From NCBI RefSeq assembly GCF_007995245.1, contig NZ_VCBA01000009.1, forward strand, positions 1 through 64,000: a stretch of 64,000 bases of DNA, written 5' to 3'. The translations under genes were made by a program, and so were the position numbers. Positions within the stretch are counted from its first letter, which is position 1; the number at the start of each line of letters is the position of its first letter. This DNA is from Tateyamaria sp. syn59. Its GTDB lineage: Bacteria; Pseudomonadota; Alphaproteobacteria; Rhodobacterales; Rhodobacteraceae. Below the pieces are notes generated by a model. That model did not search any database, had not been told where the DNA came from, and saw nothing but the letters and a program-made list of their open reading frames with translations. Shown in pieces: positions 1 through 8,049 of the stretch.

Positions 1-661
1 CCGCCCATTTGATGAACCCGTGCAACGTCTGAAAGCGTGCGTCCGCTTCGGCGCTGCTGGGTGGGGTTGCGGGCGCAAGCGGTGAGGCATCCTCAACATC
101 AACAAGAATGCCTGGATCCAGCGCGGGCTGTTCTGGTGCCAGCGATGGCTTGGCCGGTGTGGCACCGGCATCCCAGCTGTCAATCAGATCTGCAAGATGT
201 TCTGCCCAGACAGAATCGCCACCATCCGGATAAATGCCATCGCGCAATTCCGACGACGTGACGCCCACCAATTGGACGTGCGGCTTTTCGATCAGTTGAT
301 TGTTCTTGTTGAACAGCGGCGTCATGTTGTGTTCGGCGGCCACCTCATGCATCCGGCTCCACCATTTGGCCTTGGCCCCGCTGTCGTCCCAGCTCCATTT
401 GCCGTTCTCAAATAAAACAAAATCCACCGCTAAACCGTACTGATGAATGGACCCCCACGGACCGACCCAAGTGACTATGTTGCCGGGCTTTGTGCGGCCC
501 TGAGCAAATAAATTGGCCTGTCTGTGGGGTGTGCGGAACGCTTCGAACACCCGAAATGGAATATCCTCGGCGTTCAGCTTTTCCTGAATGGCCGCGACGC
601 TGTCGCGAATGGCAGGATGAAGACGCGCAATATCTCCGTCTCGTTTCGTGAGCCCTGACAT
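1..661 (-). CDS. M15-family peptidoglycan peptidase, C-terminus off the window
   Basis: The frame is open from an ATG at 661 to the left edge (220 codons), so the C-terminus is missing. The first ~130 residues look like M15 zinc peptidases (VanY/CwlK type), which cut peptide cross-links or stems of peptidoglycan. Visible motifs are FRTPHRQANLF, then IHQYGLAVDF, which supplies the His-x6-Asp zinc ligands, and about 55 residues later KPHVQL with the third ligand His. A Pro/Ala-rich linker follows. The N-terminus (MSGLTKRDGDIARLHP) has no signal peptide, so it resembles lysin-like or cytoplasmic members more than secreted carboxypeptidases. It is divergent from the LacI-type gene. The domain call is good; the exact substrate bond is not determined. 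Confidence 0.8.
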   Translation of the reverse strand, partial: MSGLTKRDGDIARLHPAIRDSVAAIQEKLNAEDIPFRVFEAFRTPHRQANLFAQGRTKPGNIVTWVGPWGSIHQYGLAVDFVLFENGKWSWDDSGAKAKWWSRMHEVAAEHNMTPLFNKNNQLIEKPHVQLVGVTSSELRDGIYPDGGDSVWAEHLADLIDSWDAGATPAKPSLAPEQPALDPGILVDVEDASPLAPATPPSSAEADARFQTLHGFIKWA

Positions 662-917
662 ATGTGAATCCCTTAAATGGATCGATGAAATAGGTTGTTT
701 GCGATTTCGTGTCGGTTTGAGATCAAGGAATTTTGCAGAAGTTATCGAACAGTCGGATGCGTATGTAAAAAATGAATTCCCTCATAGGTTATTACAAAAT
801 TTCAAATTAGCCAAGTTTTTAGAAAAAACGCCATTTTCCTGCCCCGTCCGCGCACGTCCGAAGGCGGTCGGAAAATGTAGCTTGACGCGCGATGTGACCG
901 GGCACACCCTGCACCTC

Positions 918-1949
918 ATGTCCCAGACGCCCACCAAATCCTCTGGCCCCGTCACCATGCGTGACGTGGCACGCGCCGCCGGTGTGTCGCGTATGACGGT
1001 GAGCCGTGCGCTGAAGAAGGACAGCCCGATTTCCAAGGACACACGCGACCGCATCCTGAAGGTTGTGCGCGAGATGAACTATGTCCCCGACCTGATGGCG
1101 GGCAGCCTGACAACCAAACGCTCGGGCTTTGTCGCGGTGCTGGTGCCGTCACTCAACAACCTGCATTTCGCCGAAACCGTGCAGGCGCTGACCGAAGAAC
1201 TGGAGGGCATCGGCCAGCAAATTCTGCTGGGCCACACCGACTATTCCCCCGACCGCGAAGAACAGCTGGTCGAGGACATGCTGAAGCGCAGGCCCGAGGC
1301 GATTGTCCTGTCTTATGACGGCCATTCAGACCGCACCGTCGCTCTGCTGAGTGATGCGCATATTCCAGTGATCGAGTTGTGGGAGCGGCCCGACAATCCC
1401 ATTGGCCACACCATCGGCTTTTCCAACCGGCAGGCGGCGGCGGACATGACACGCGCGCTGATCGAAAAGGGTTATCGCAACATCGCCTTTGTCGGTGAGG
1501 CGGATGATGACTGGACCCGTGGGGCGGCCCGGCGCAAAGGGTATCTGGACGCCATGGCAGAGGCGGGATTGCCCACTGATCGCGCGCTTAAGATCGGCAA
1601 ACCGCCGTTGTCGATCGAGGAAGGCGCCGCCGCCGCAACCCGACTGCTTGAGGATTTTCCCGACACTGATTGCGTGTTCTGCGTGTCCGACGCGCCTGCC
1701 TTCGGAGTGCTGTCTGTGATGCTGAAGCTGGGCAAGTCCGTGCCCGGCGATATCGGCATCGCGGGCTTTGGCGACTTTGAGGTTTCGCGCTTTGCCACGC
1801 CTACGATCAGCACCGTGTCCGTGGACCCGAAAACCATCGGGCGCGAGACCGGAAAGCTGATCGGACAGCTTCTTTCAGACGACGCGCCAGCGAGTCGCAC
1901 ATTGGTCCCCGTGCCGGTCAATCTGACCTTTCGCGACAGCACGAAATAA
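918..1949 (+). CDS. LacI/GntR-family transcriptional regulator of the sugar-acid module
   Basis: A 343-residue LacI-family repressor, the usual length. The N-terminal helix-turn-helix is at about residues 14-33 (MRDVARAAGVSRMTVSRALK) and is followed by the hinge and a periplasmic-binding-protein-like sensor domain (VAVLVPSLNN..., with GFGDFEVSRFATP near the end). The frame stays open upstream to 648, but that extension is low-complexity and AT-rich, so the ATG at 918 is preferred; an ATG at 957 is the alternative. The gene lies 99 bp before a sugar ABC operon whose upstream gap contains two TGTTACCGGTCACA-type operators. The same half-sites also lie before the 6-phosphogluconate dehydrogenase gene. 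By analogy with E. coli GntR, whose operators are very similar, the effector is probably gluconate or a related aldonate. That is inference. Confidence 0.88.
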   Translation: MSQTPTKSSGPVTMRDVARAAGVSRMTVSRALKKDSPISKDTRDRILKVVREMNYVPDLMAGSLTTKRSGFVAVLVPSLNNLHFAETVQALTEELEGIGQQILLGHTDYSPDREEQLVEDMLKRRPEAIVLSYDGHSDRTVALLSDAHIPVIELWERPDNPIGHTIGFSNRQAAADMTRALIEKGYRNIAFVGEADDDWTRGAARRKGYLDAMAEAGLPTDRALKIGKPPLSIEEGAAAATRLLEDFPDTDCVFCVSDAPAFGVLSVMLKLGKSVPGDIGIAGFGDFEVSRFATPTISTVSVDPKTIGRETGKLIGQLLSDDAPASRTLVPVPVNLTFRDSTK

Positions 1950-1992
1950 CGAAACCAAGGGTTTTCAGAGGGTTACGCCAAGTAATTTTCCT

Positions 1993-2032
1993 TGTGTTAC
2001 CGGTCACACTTGCTAATGTGACCGGTAACACA
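1993..2032. promoter_or_regulatory. Paired LacI/GntR-type operators before the ABC operon
   Basis: Two 16-bp arms, TGTGTTACCGGTCACA (1993-2008) and TGTGACCGGTAACACA (2017-2032), are perfect reverse complements separated by 8 bp. Each arm is itself a near-palindrome around the central ACCGGT, as expected for a LacI-family dimer site. Their centres are 22 bp apart, about two helical turns, which suits cooperative binding on one DNA face. The second site ends 16 bp before the ATPase start codon at 2049. The 14-bp core recurs with two changes at 9489. Confidence 0.82.
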
Positions 2033-2048
2033 GAACGGAAGTACATCT

Positions 2049-3137
2049 ATGCCCACCATCCGGCTCGACAATCTGGTCAAACGCTACGGCAATGTTGAGG
2101 TGCTGCACGGCATCGAGCTTGAGATGGCCGAGAACGAATTTACCGTGCTCGTCGGCCCGTCGGGCTGCGGTAAATCCACGACCCTGCGCATGATCGCGGG
2201 GCTGGAGGATGTGTCGGATGGCGAGATCTATGTCGACAACAAGCCGGTCAGCCATCTGGAGCCAAAGGAGCGCGACCTGGCGATGGTGTTCCAGGACTAC
2301 GCGCTTTATCCCCACATGAACGTGGCGCAGAACATCAGCTTTGCCCTGCGCCTCGCCCGCCGCCCGAAATCCGAGATCAACGCCAAGGTCAAAGAAGTGG
2401 CCGAGATGGTCGGCCTGACCGACTTTCTGGGCCGCAAGCCCGGTGCCTTGTCAGGTGGGCAACGCCAACGGGTCGCCATGGCTCGCGCACTGGCGAAGGA
2501 CTCCGGCATCTTCCTCTTCGATGAACCGCTGTCGAACCTCGATGCCAAACTGCGCGGGCAGATGAGGGCGGAACTGGCGCTGATGAGCCAGCGGGTGCAG
2601 AAAAACATGATCTACGTGACGCACGACCAGATCGAGGCGATGACCCTCGCCGACCGGATCGTCGTCATGCACGGTGGCTACATCCAGCAGCAGGGCACAC
2701 CCGAAGAGCTGTTCAAACGCCCAGTGAACAAGTTCGTGGCGGGCTTCATGGGCATGCCGCCAATGAACTTCCTCGACGGCGCACTGGAAGAGCGGGCGGG
2801 GGAGATGTGGGTCACCGGCGACGGCTTCGACCTGAGACTATCGGGCGAGATTGCAGCCAAGGCCAAGGCGCATTCGAGCCGAGAGGTTACCCTGGGCATC
2901 CGGCCCTCTGACCTGAACTTTGCCGAAGACGCCGACCCGGCAACAGCCCTGACGCTCGACGTGCAGGTGTCGGAATACATCGGCGCACAATCCGTCCTGC
3001 TCTGCAAATGCGGACCGGCGCAGGTGATGGTCGAGGTGAACTCGGAAACACCGGTTGCCCTCGGCCAGACCCTCACATTCGCAGTTAACCAGCGTGGCGT
3101 ACACCTGTTCGACCGCACATCCGAAAACGCACTTTGA
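2049..3137 (+). CDS. Sugar ABC importer ATP-binding protein (MalK/UgpC type)
   Basis: A 362-residue carbohydrate-type ABC ATPase. It shows Walker A GPSGCGKST (about 36-44), signature LSGGQRQR, Walker B IFLFDEP, the D-loop SNLDAKLR and the H-loop TYVTHDQ-like YVTHDQIEAM. A C-terminal ~120-residue TOBE-type regulatory domain follows, typical of MalK/UgpC and absent from amino-acid or iron importers. It energises the two permeases encoded downstream at the inner membrane. It is the first gene of the operon, directly behind the paired operators, so it is probably the controlled promoter-proximal cistron. The binding-protein gene starts 28 bp later behind a strong GGGAGG ribosome site. The exact sugar cannot be read from sequence. 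Confidence 0.92.
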   Translation: MPTIRLDNLVKRYGNVEVLHGIELEMAENEFTVLVGPSGCGKSTTLRMIAGLEDVSDGEIYVDNKPVSHLEPKERDLAMVFQDYALYPHMNVAQNISFALRLARRPKSEINAKVKEVAEMVGLTDFLGRKPGALSGGQRQRVAMARALAKDSGIFLFDEPLSNLDAKLRGQMRAELALMSQRVQKNMIYVTHDQIEAMTLADRIVVMHGGYIQQQGTPEELFKRPVNKFVAGFMGMPPMNFLDGALEERAGEMWVTGDGFDLRLSGEIAAKAKAHSSREVTLGIRPSDLNFAEDADPATALTLDVQVSEYIGAQSVLLCKCGPAQVMVEVNSETPVALGQTLTFAVNQRGVHLFDRTSENAL

Positions 3138-3165
3138 AAATCAATAAGTTCTAAGGGAGGAACAC

Positions 3166-4494
3166 ATGTTCAAAGGACTGAAAACAACGGCGGTGGGTCT
3201 GACGACCGCGGCCATCATGGCGGGGGCGGCTTATGCTAACCCCTATGAGGAATACGCGGGCACGACCCTGATCGTGAACTTCCCCGCGCACCCGCACTAC
3301 AACGCCGCGATGAAGGTTTTGCCCGAGTTTACTAAGGAAACGGGCATTGAGGTTGAGGTGGACCAGCTGCCCTACCTCAAGATGCGCGAGCGTCAAACGC
3401 TGGAACTGGCGCAGGACGAAGGCGAATATGACCTCATCTCCTACGTGGTGTTTTCCAAGGCCGACTATGTCTTTGCCGATCAGCTGGAAAACCTGGCCAA
3501 GTATTTCATGAACCCCAAGCTGGCCGACCCGAACTATGACGCAGGCGACCTGATCGACGGCTATGTCGAAAACATCGGTGTTGCGGGTGGCTTCAAAGGC
3601 TACCTGCCGGGTCCGACCGGTTCGCTGTTCGGCATCCCCTTCGGATCGGAAACCTCCGTCCTCGCCTACCGCAAGGACATCTTTGAAAAGCACGGCATTC
3701 CAACGCCTGAAACCTATGACCAACTGCTCGATGCAGCCTGCAAGATCCCCGAGCTTGAGCCAGGCATGGGCGGTATGGCGTCGCGCGCGGCATCAGGCCA
3801 CCAGGCGAGCCACGCGTTCCTGCTGCACCTCGCTCCGCTGGGCGGTCGCGTGTTTGACGATGCCTGGAACCCGATCATCAACAACGCCGCCGGTGTTGAA
3901 GCGGCTAATGCGCTGAAATCCATCGTCGATTGCGGCCCCGAAGGCGCAATGAGCTTTGGTCCGTCCGAAGCGGCCAATGCTTTTGCAACCGGTCAGGCGG
4001 CAATGTTTATGGACTCCATCGCCTTTATGCCCGGTTTTGAAGATCCCGAGCGTAGCCAGGTGGCAGGTAAGGTCGGCTATGCCATGCACCCCAAAGGCGT
4101 GCGTCGCGGCAGCCAAACCGGTGGCTTCGGCATCGGTATCCCCAAGAATGCTGAGAACAAAGAAGCGGCCTTCCTTCTGATGCAGTGGCTGACGTCCAAG
4201 AAAGGTGACCTGATGGTCGCCATGGAAGGCGGCAACCCCTCGCGCTTCTCCACCTATCAGGATGCCGGTCTGAACGAAAAATACCCGTTCGCCGCCACCT
4301 TTGGTGAAGCCCTGAAATATGCCGACCCCGACTGGCGTCCGATCATCCCCGTCTGGGGCAAGATCAACGCAGACATCGGCACAACCATGTCCAAAGTGCT
4401 GACCGAAGACCTTGACATCCAGGAAGCACTCGATGGCGTGGCCGAGCGGACGCGCGCCGTGATGGACGACGCCGGCTACTACACCTGGCAGTAA
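3166..4494 (+). CDS. Sugar ABC transporter substrate-binding protein
   Basis: A 442-residue extracellular solute-binding protein of the carbohydrate family. The N-terminal signal peptide (about 25 residues, cleavage near AAYANP) exports it to the periplasm. The mature part has the family hallmarks: YDLISYVVFSKADY, LPGPTGSLFGIPFGSETSVLAYRKD split over the hinge, and GFGIGIPKNAENKEAAFLLMQWLTS in the C-lobe. It captures the sugar and passes it to the permease pair downstream. The start is fixed by the GGGAGG ribosome site at 3154-3159. An 83-nt gap with a GC-rich hairpin separates it from the permeases, a usual arrangement for making more binding protein than permease. Ligand unknown; the neighbouring gluconolactonase and 6-phosphogluconate dehydrogenase point to an aldose or aldonate. 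Confidence 0.9.
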   Translation: MFKGLKTTAVGLTTAAIMAGAAYANPYEEYAGTTLIVNFPAHPHYNAAMKVLPEFTKETGIEVEVDQLPYLKMRERQTLELAQDEGEYDLISYVVFSKADYVFADQLENLAKYFMNPKLADPNYDAGDLIDGYVENIGVAGGFKGYLPGPTGSLFGIPFGSETSVLAYRKDIFEKHGIPTPETYDQLLDAACKIPELEPGMGGMASRAASGHQASHAFLLHLAPLGGRVFDDAWNPIINNAAGVEAANALKSIVDCGPEGAMSFGPSEAANAFATGQAAMFMDSIAFMPGFEDPERSQVAGKVGYAMHPKGVRRGSQTGGFGIGIPKNAENKEAAFLLMQWLTSKKGDLMVAMEGGNPSRFSTYQDAGLNEKYPFAATFGEALKYADPDWRPIIPVWGKINADIGTTMSKVLTEDLDIQEALDGVAERTRAVMDDAGYYTWQ

Positions 4495-4506
4495 GCCTTT
4501 CCTCCT

Positions 4507-4540
4507 GCCGGGGCGTGCGGTGACACGCCCGCGCCCCGGC
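4507..4540 (+). promoter_or_regulatory. Intercistronic GC hairpin after the binding-protein gene
   Basis: GCCGGGGCG (4507-4515) pairs with CGCCCCGGC (4532-4540), a 9-bp all-G/C stem, with no T-run after it. Such stems after binding-protein genes usually protect the upstream mRNA or cause partial termination. The role here is inferred from position only. Confidence 0.55.
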
Positions 4541-4576
4541 CCTTTGCCCCCTTCAAGACCCTGGAAAGATTGACCC

Positions 4577-5488
4577 ATGCGTACCGCGATGGCCAACCGA
4601 CTGACGCCTTACATGTTCATGGCACCCGCCGCGATCATCATGGCAATCGCGCTGATGTACCCACTGGGTTACATGGTCTGGGGTTCATTCCGCGACTGGA
4701 ACCCGAGCCAAACCATTGGCGAGGCCGAGTTCGTGGGCCTCAAGAACTACATCTTCCTCTGGAACGACCCGAACTTCCACGAAAGCCTGATCGTCACGCT
4801 CAAATTCGCCTTCTTCGTGGTAACCATCGAGATGGTGATCGGCGTGGGCCTCGCCCTGCTGCTGGATCGCGAAATCCGAGGCATCTCGGTCCTCCGCACC
4901 ATGTTTATCCTGCCCATGATGATCGCCCCCGTCGTGGTGGGCCTGATGTGGCGCTACATGTACCACCCGACGGTCGGTACATTTAACCGCTTCCTCGACA
5001 GCATTGGCCTGCCGCGTGTGGACTGGCTCGGGGACCACGCGCTCACCTCAGTGATCATTGCCGACATCTGGCAATGGACGCCCTTTATCTTCATCCTGTC
5101 GCTCGCGGCCCTGCAGTCGCTGCCGCGCTCGGCGCTAGAGGCCGCGCGGATCGACGGTGCCACGGCGTGGCAACAAATCATCCACATCAAGCTGCCCCTG
5201 ATGATGCCCGTCCTGATCGTCACCGCGCTCTTGCGCCTGATCGACGCCTTCAAGGTGCTGGAGGTGATCCTTGTGATGACCGAAGGCGGCCCAGGCCTAT
5301 CGACCGAAATCCTGGCCCTGCGGATCAGCCGCACAGCCACCGAATTCCGCGAACTGGGCGTCGCCGCCGCCATGTCCAACTACCTGTTGATCCTGCTTCT
5401 GCTGCTGACCGTGGGCATGTTCGCCTTCAACCGCTGGCAAGAAGCACGCGCCGCCCGGCTAAACGCGCTGGTCGAGGAGGAAAGCTGA
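4577..5488 (+). CDS. Sugar ABC transporter permease 1 (MalF/UgpA type)
   Basis: A 303-residue inner-membrane permease with about six transmembrane helices. It carries the EAA loop that docks on the ATPase, ALEAARIDGATAWQQIIHIKLP (here split by an L/A-rich segment). The N-terminus MRTAMANRLTPYMFMAPAAI runs directly into the first helix. It forms the channel as a heterodimer with the next gene product and imports the sugar delivered by the binding protein. The stop codon overlaps the next start by one base (TGATG), so the two are translationally coupled. Carbohydrate-type BPD_transp_1 family membership is clear; the substrate is not. Confidence 0.9.
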   Translation: MRTAMANRLTPYMFMAPAAIIMAIALMYPLGYMVWGSFRDWNPSQTIGEAEFVGLKNYIFLWNDPNFHESLIVTLKFAFFVVTIEMVIGVGLALLLDREIRGISVLRTMFILPMMIAPVVVGLMWRYMYHPTVGTFNRFLDSIGLPRVDWLGDHALTSVIIADIWQWTPFIFILSLAALQSLPRSALEAARIDGATAWQQIIHIKLPLMMPVLIVTALLRLIDAFKVLEVILVMTEGGPGLSTEILALRISRTATEFRELGVAAAMSNYLLILLLLLTVGMFAFNRWQEARAARLNALVEEES

Positions 5489-6423
5489 TGTCCACCCCCA
5501 ACTCCCGCGCCAATCTGGCATTCTACGCGGTCATCGCCCTTCTGGTTTTCATGTCCGTGGGCCCGGTGCTCCTGATGTTCATCAACTCGTTCAAGCTAGA
5601 CGTGGACATCATCTCGGGCACCTCTGGCCTGATCTTCATGCCGACGATCCAGAACTATGAGCAAGCCCTGTGCGATGTCCTCTGGTACGAACCCGAGCAC
5701 CTCGACTTCTGCTCGCTCAAATTTGGCGGTGCTTTTATCAACTCGCTGATCATCGCGCTGATCTCGACCGCGCTCACGCTGGTGATCGGGTGTATGGCGG
5801 CCTACGCGCTCGTGCGATTCCGATTCATGGGGCGGGACACCGTATCGCTCAGCACACTCATGGTCCGCATGGTACCGCCCGCCGTGCTGCTCGTCCCTGT
5901 TTTTGGTTTGTGGAATAACGAGTTTTGTCTGGATCGCGATGGCCTGATTGGCGGCGCGATCCGTGACACGTTTGGGGGGCGGGGTGATGTCTGCCTTGCA
6001 GGCACACACTCCGGTATCATCCTGATCTATGTGGCGATGAACCTGCCCTTCGTGATCTGGATTTTGCAGAGTTTCATTGTGCAGGTGCCGCGTTCGCTGG
6101 AAGAAGCGGCGCGGGTTGATGGGGCGGGGCCGTTCCAGGTCTTCTTCAAAGTGGTGCTACCGCTCATCAAACCCGGCCTCGCTGCCGCAGCCATCTTTAC
6201 CTTCCGCATCGCATGGAACGAATACCTGCTCGCGTCCGCCCTGTCGGACCGCGACACACGCACCGTGCCGATCCTGATCGTGAACAACATGTCCGAGTTC
6301 AACGTGGAGTGGGGTGTGATCATGGCCACGGGCATGCTGCTCGCCATCCCACCGATCATCTTCACGCTGCTGGCCAGCCGCCAGATCATCACCGGCATGA
6401 CCGCAGGCGCGGTCAAAGGCTGA
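5488..6423 (+). CDS. Sugar ABC transporter permease 2 (MalG/UgpE type)
   Basis: A 311-residue inner-membrane permease, partner of the preceding gene. The EAA motif is SLEEAARVDGAGPFQVFFKV. The N-terminal helix is FYAVIALLVFMSVGPVLLMF. A longer than usual periplasmic segment between the first helices contains four Cys (YEQALCDVLW, LDFCSLKF, NNEFCLDRD, GDVCLAG), which could form disulfides. The start at 5488 shares its A with the upstream TGA and is preceded by GAGGAGG, so it is the natural start although the frame is open further upstream. Its own stop overlaps the next gene by one base. The importer is therefore complete: ATPase, binding protein and two permeases. Confidence 0.9.
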   Translation: MSTPNSRANLAFYAVIALLVFMSVGPVLLMFINSFKLDVDIISGTSGLIFMPTIQNYEQALCDVLWYEPEHLDFCSLKFGGAFINSLIIALISTALTLVIGCMAAYALVRFRFMGRDTVSLSTLMVRMVPPAVLLVPVFGLWNNEFCLDRDGLIGGAIRDTFGGRGDVCLAGTHSGIILIYVAMNLPFVIWILQSFIVQVPRSLEEAARVDGAGPFQVFFKVVLPLIKPGLAAAAIFTFRIAWNEYLLASALSDRDTRTVPILIVNNMSEFNVEWGVIMATGMLLAIPPIIFTLLASRQIITGMTAGAVKG

Positions 6424-7166
6424 TGGACTGGCTCCTCGCCCCCATTGACCCAAGCCGTGCGCACGAGGTGGGTTTCGCCATCTCGTGGCACGCAAGGTCG
6501 ATGGTGCTGGCATGGGGTATCCTTGCGCCAATGGCTGTGATCATCGCGCGATTTTTCAAAGTGATGCCGGGGCAGGACTTTCCGCGTGAGATCGACAATC
6601 TGACCTGGTGGCGCAGTCATTGGATGGGGCAGTCGCTGGTTGTCGGCTTGTCACTGTTGGGCCTTGTGCTGGTGCTTCCCAGTGACTTCGCAACGATGAG
6701 CCTGCACAACTGGCTGGGGTACGCAGTCCTCGCTGGGGCAGGGGCGCAGGTGCTGCTTGGCCTGTTTCGTGGGTCCAAGGGTGGGCCGACCGACAGCCAG
6801 ATGCGTGGGCACCACTACGACATGACCCCGTGGCGTCGGGTGTTCGAGGTGCTGCACAAGGGCATCGGCTATTCCGTCATCTTGCTTGCCATTGTTACGA
6901 TTGTGCTGGGCTTGTGGAAAGCGAACGGCCCGGTCTGGATGTGGCTGGTTTTGACAGTATGGTGGACGGCGCTGGCGATTGCCTTTGTCACCATGCAAAA
7001 GCGTGGCATGGCCATCGACACCTATCAGGCGATCTGGGGCACGGACCCCAGCCATCCCGGCAACCAGGGCCCGCCTCCGGGCTGGGGTGTGCGCCGGTAT
7101 GGCGAGACTACGGAAGGAAACGACGATGTTCGGCGTGATCGAGGGGACCGGGTTCGAAGTCATTGA
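6423..7166 (+). CDS. Cytochrome b561-domain membrane protein
   Basis: A 247-residue membrane protein with about five to six helices that fits the cytochrome b561 domain family, transmembrane di-haem b electron carriers. Candidate haem-ligand His residues fall in successive helices: AISWHARSMV, WRSHWMGQSL, SLHNWLGYAV and EVLHKGIGYS. The start ATG overlaps the permease stop by one base, so it belongs to the sugar operon. Its end overlaps the next gene by 41 nt. In this setting it could pass electrons between quinone and a periplasmic sugar-oxidising step, but no dehydrogenase is encoded beside it, so that role is inference. The C-terminal ~20 residues (RDRGDRVRSH) are charged and may only reflect the overlap. 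Confidence 0.7.
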   Translation: MDWLLAPIDPSRAHEVGFAISWHARSMVLAWGILAPMAVIIARFFKVMPGQDFPREIDNLTWWRSHWMGQSLVVGLSLLGLVLVLPSDFATMSLHNWLGYAVLAGAGAQVLLGLFRGSKGGPTDSQMRGHHYDMTPWRRVFEVLHKGIGYSVILLAIVTIVLGLWKANGPVWMWLVLTVWWTALAIAFVTMQKRGMAIDTYQAIWGTDPSHPGNQGPPPGWGVRRYGETTEGNDDVRRDRGDRVRSH

Positions 7167-8049
7167 ACCCGAATTTGCAGAGTGCTTTGTGGGCCACGCG
7201 CGAGTCGAACGGTTGTGGACCGGCGCGCGCTGGTCCGAAGGGCCGGTGTGGTTCGCGGCGGGGCGCTACCTGCTGTGGTCCGACATCCCGAACAACCGCA
7301 TCCTGCGCTATGACGATAACGACGGATCGGTGTCGACCTTCCGTCAGCCCTCGAACAACTCCAATGGCCATACGGTCGACCGGCAGGGACGGCTGGTGTC
7401 CTGCGAGCACCTCGCGCGCCGGGTGACACGCACCGAACATGATGGCTCCATCACTGTCATCGCCGACAGCTATCAGGGCAAACGCCTGAATTCGCCGAAT
7501 GACGTGGTGGTGAAATCCGACGGCTCGGTGTGGTTCACTGACCCAAGCTACGGCATCCTCATGGACTACGAGGGAGACCGTGCCGACAGCGAAATCGGCG
7601 CCTGCCACGTCTACCGCGTGGATCCCTCTGGCGAGATCACCATCGTCGCGGATGACTACTACAAACCGAACGGCCTCGCCTTCTCACCTGATGAAACGAT
7701 GCTCTACATCGCAGACACCGGGATCACCCATGATACAGACGGACCGAAACACATCCGCCGCCACATGGTCGGCGCTGACGGCATGCTCAGCGGAGGAGAG
7801 GTCTTCGCCACCTGTACCGAGGGGCTGTTCGACGGCTTCCGCTTCGACACCCATGGCCGGATCTGGAGTTCAGCCGCTGATGGCGTCCACTGCCTGAACA
7901 GCGATGGAGTGCTGATCGGCAAGGTCCACATCCCCGAACTGGTCGGGAATGTCTGCTTTGGCGGAGAGAAGCTGAACCGGCTCTTCATCGCCGGCACAAC
8001 CTCGCTTTACTCCGTGTTCCTAAACGTGAACGGCGTCTCACCCTTGTAA
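7126..8049 (+). CDS. SMP-30/gluconolactonase family lactonase
   Basis: A 307-residue six-bladed beta-propeller of the SMP-30/gluconolactonase/LRE family, which hydrolyses sugar lactones such as gluconolactone to the aldonate using a divalent metal. The expected metal ligands are visible: Glu in RWSEGPVWF, Asn in LNSPNDVVV, and the KPNGLAFSPDE segment with the catalytic-region Asp. There is no signal peptide, so the enzyme is cytoplasmic. The start at 7126 follows GGAAGGAAAC and lies inside the end of the b561 gene. The 3' end overlaps by 12 nt the convergent 6-phosphogluconate dehydrogenase gene. Together they suggest lactone to aldonate to 6-phosphogluconate to pentose phosphate, with the kinase encoded elsewhere. 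Confidence 0.88.
   Translation: MFGVIEGTGFEVIEPEFAECFVGHARVERLWTGARWSEGPVWFAAGRYLLWSDIPNNRILRYDDNDGSVSTFRQPSNNSNGHTVDRQGRLVSCEHLARRVTRTEHDGSITVIADSYQGKRLNSPNDVVVKSDGSVWFTDPSYGILMDYEGDRADSEIGACHVYRVDPSGEITIVADDYYKPNGLAFSPDETMLYIADTGITHDTDGPKHIRRHMVGADGMLSGGEVFATCTEGLFDGFRFDTHGRIWSSAADGVHCLNSDGVLIGKVHIPELVGNVCFGGEKLNRLFIAGTTSLYSVFLNVNGVSPL

Noticed and set aside
648-917. N-terminal extension of the LacI-type regulator
   Set aside because: AT-rich, not resembling the family; the HTH should lie near the N-terminus, so the start at 918 was used.
3793-4596. 267-codon antisense frame over the sugar-binding-protein gene
   Set aside because: Shadow of a strongly supported gene; composition follows the third-codon bias of the sense strand.
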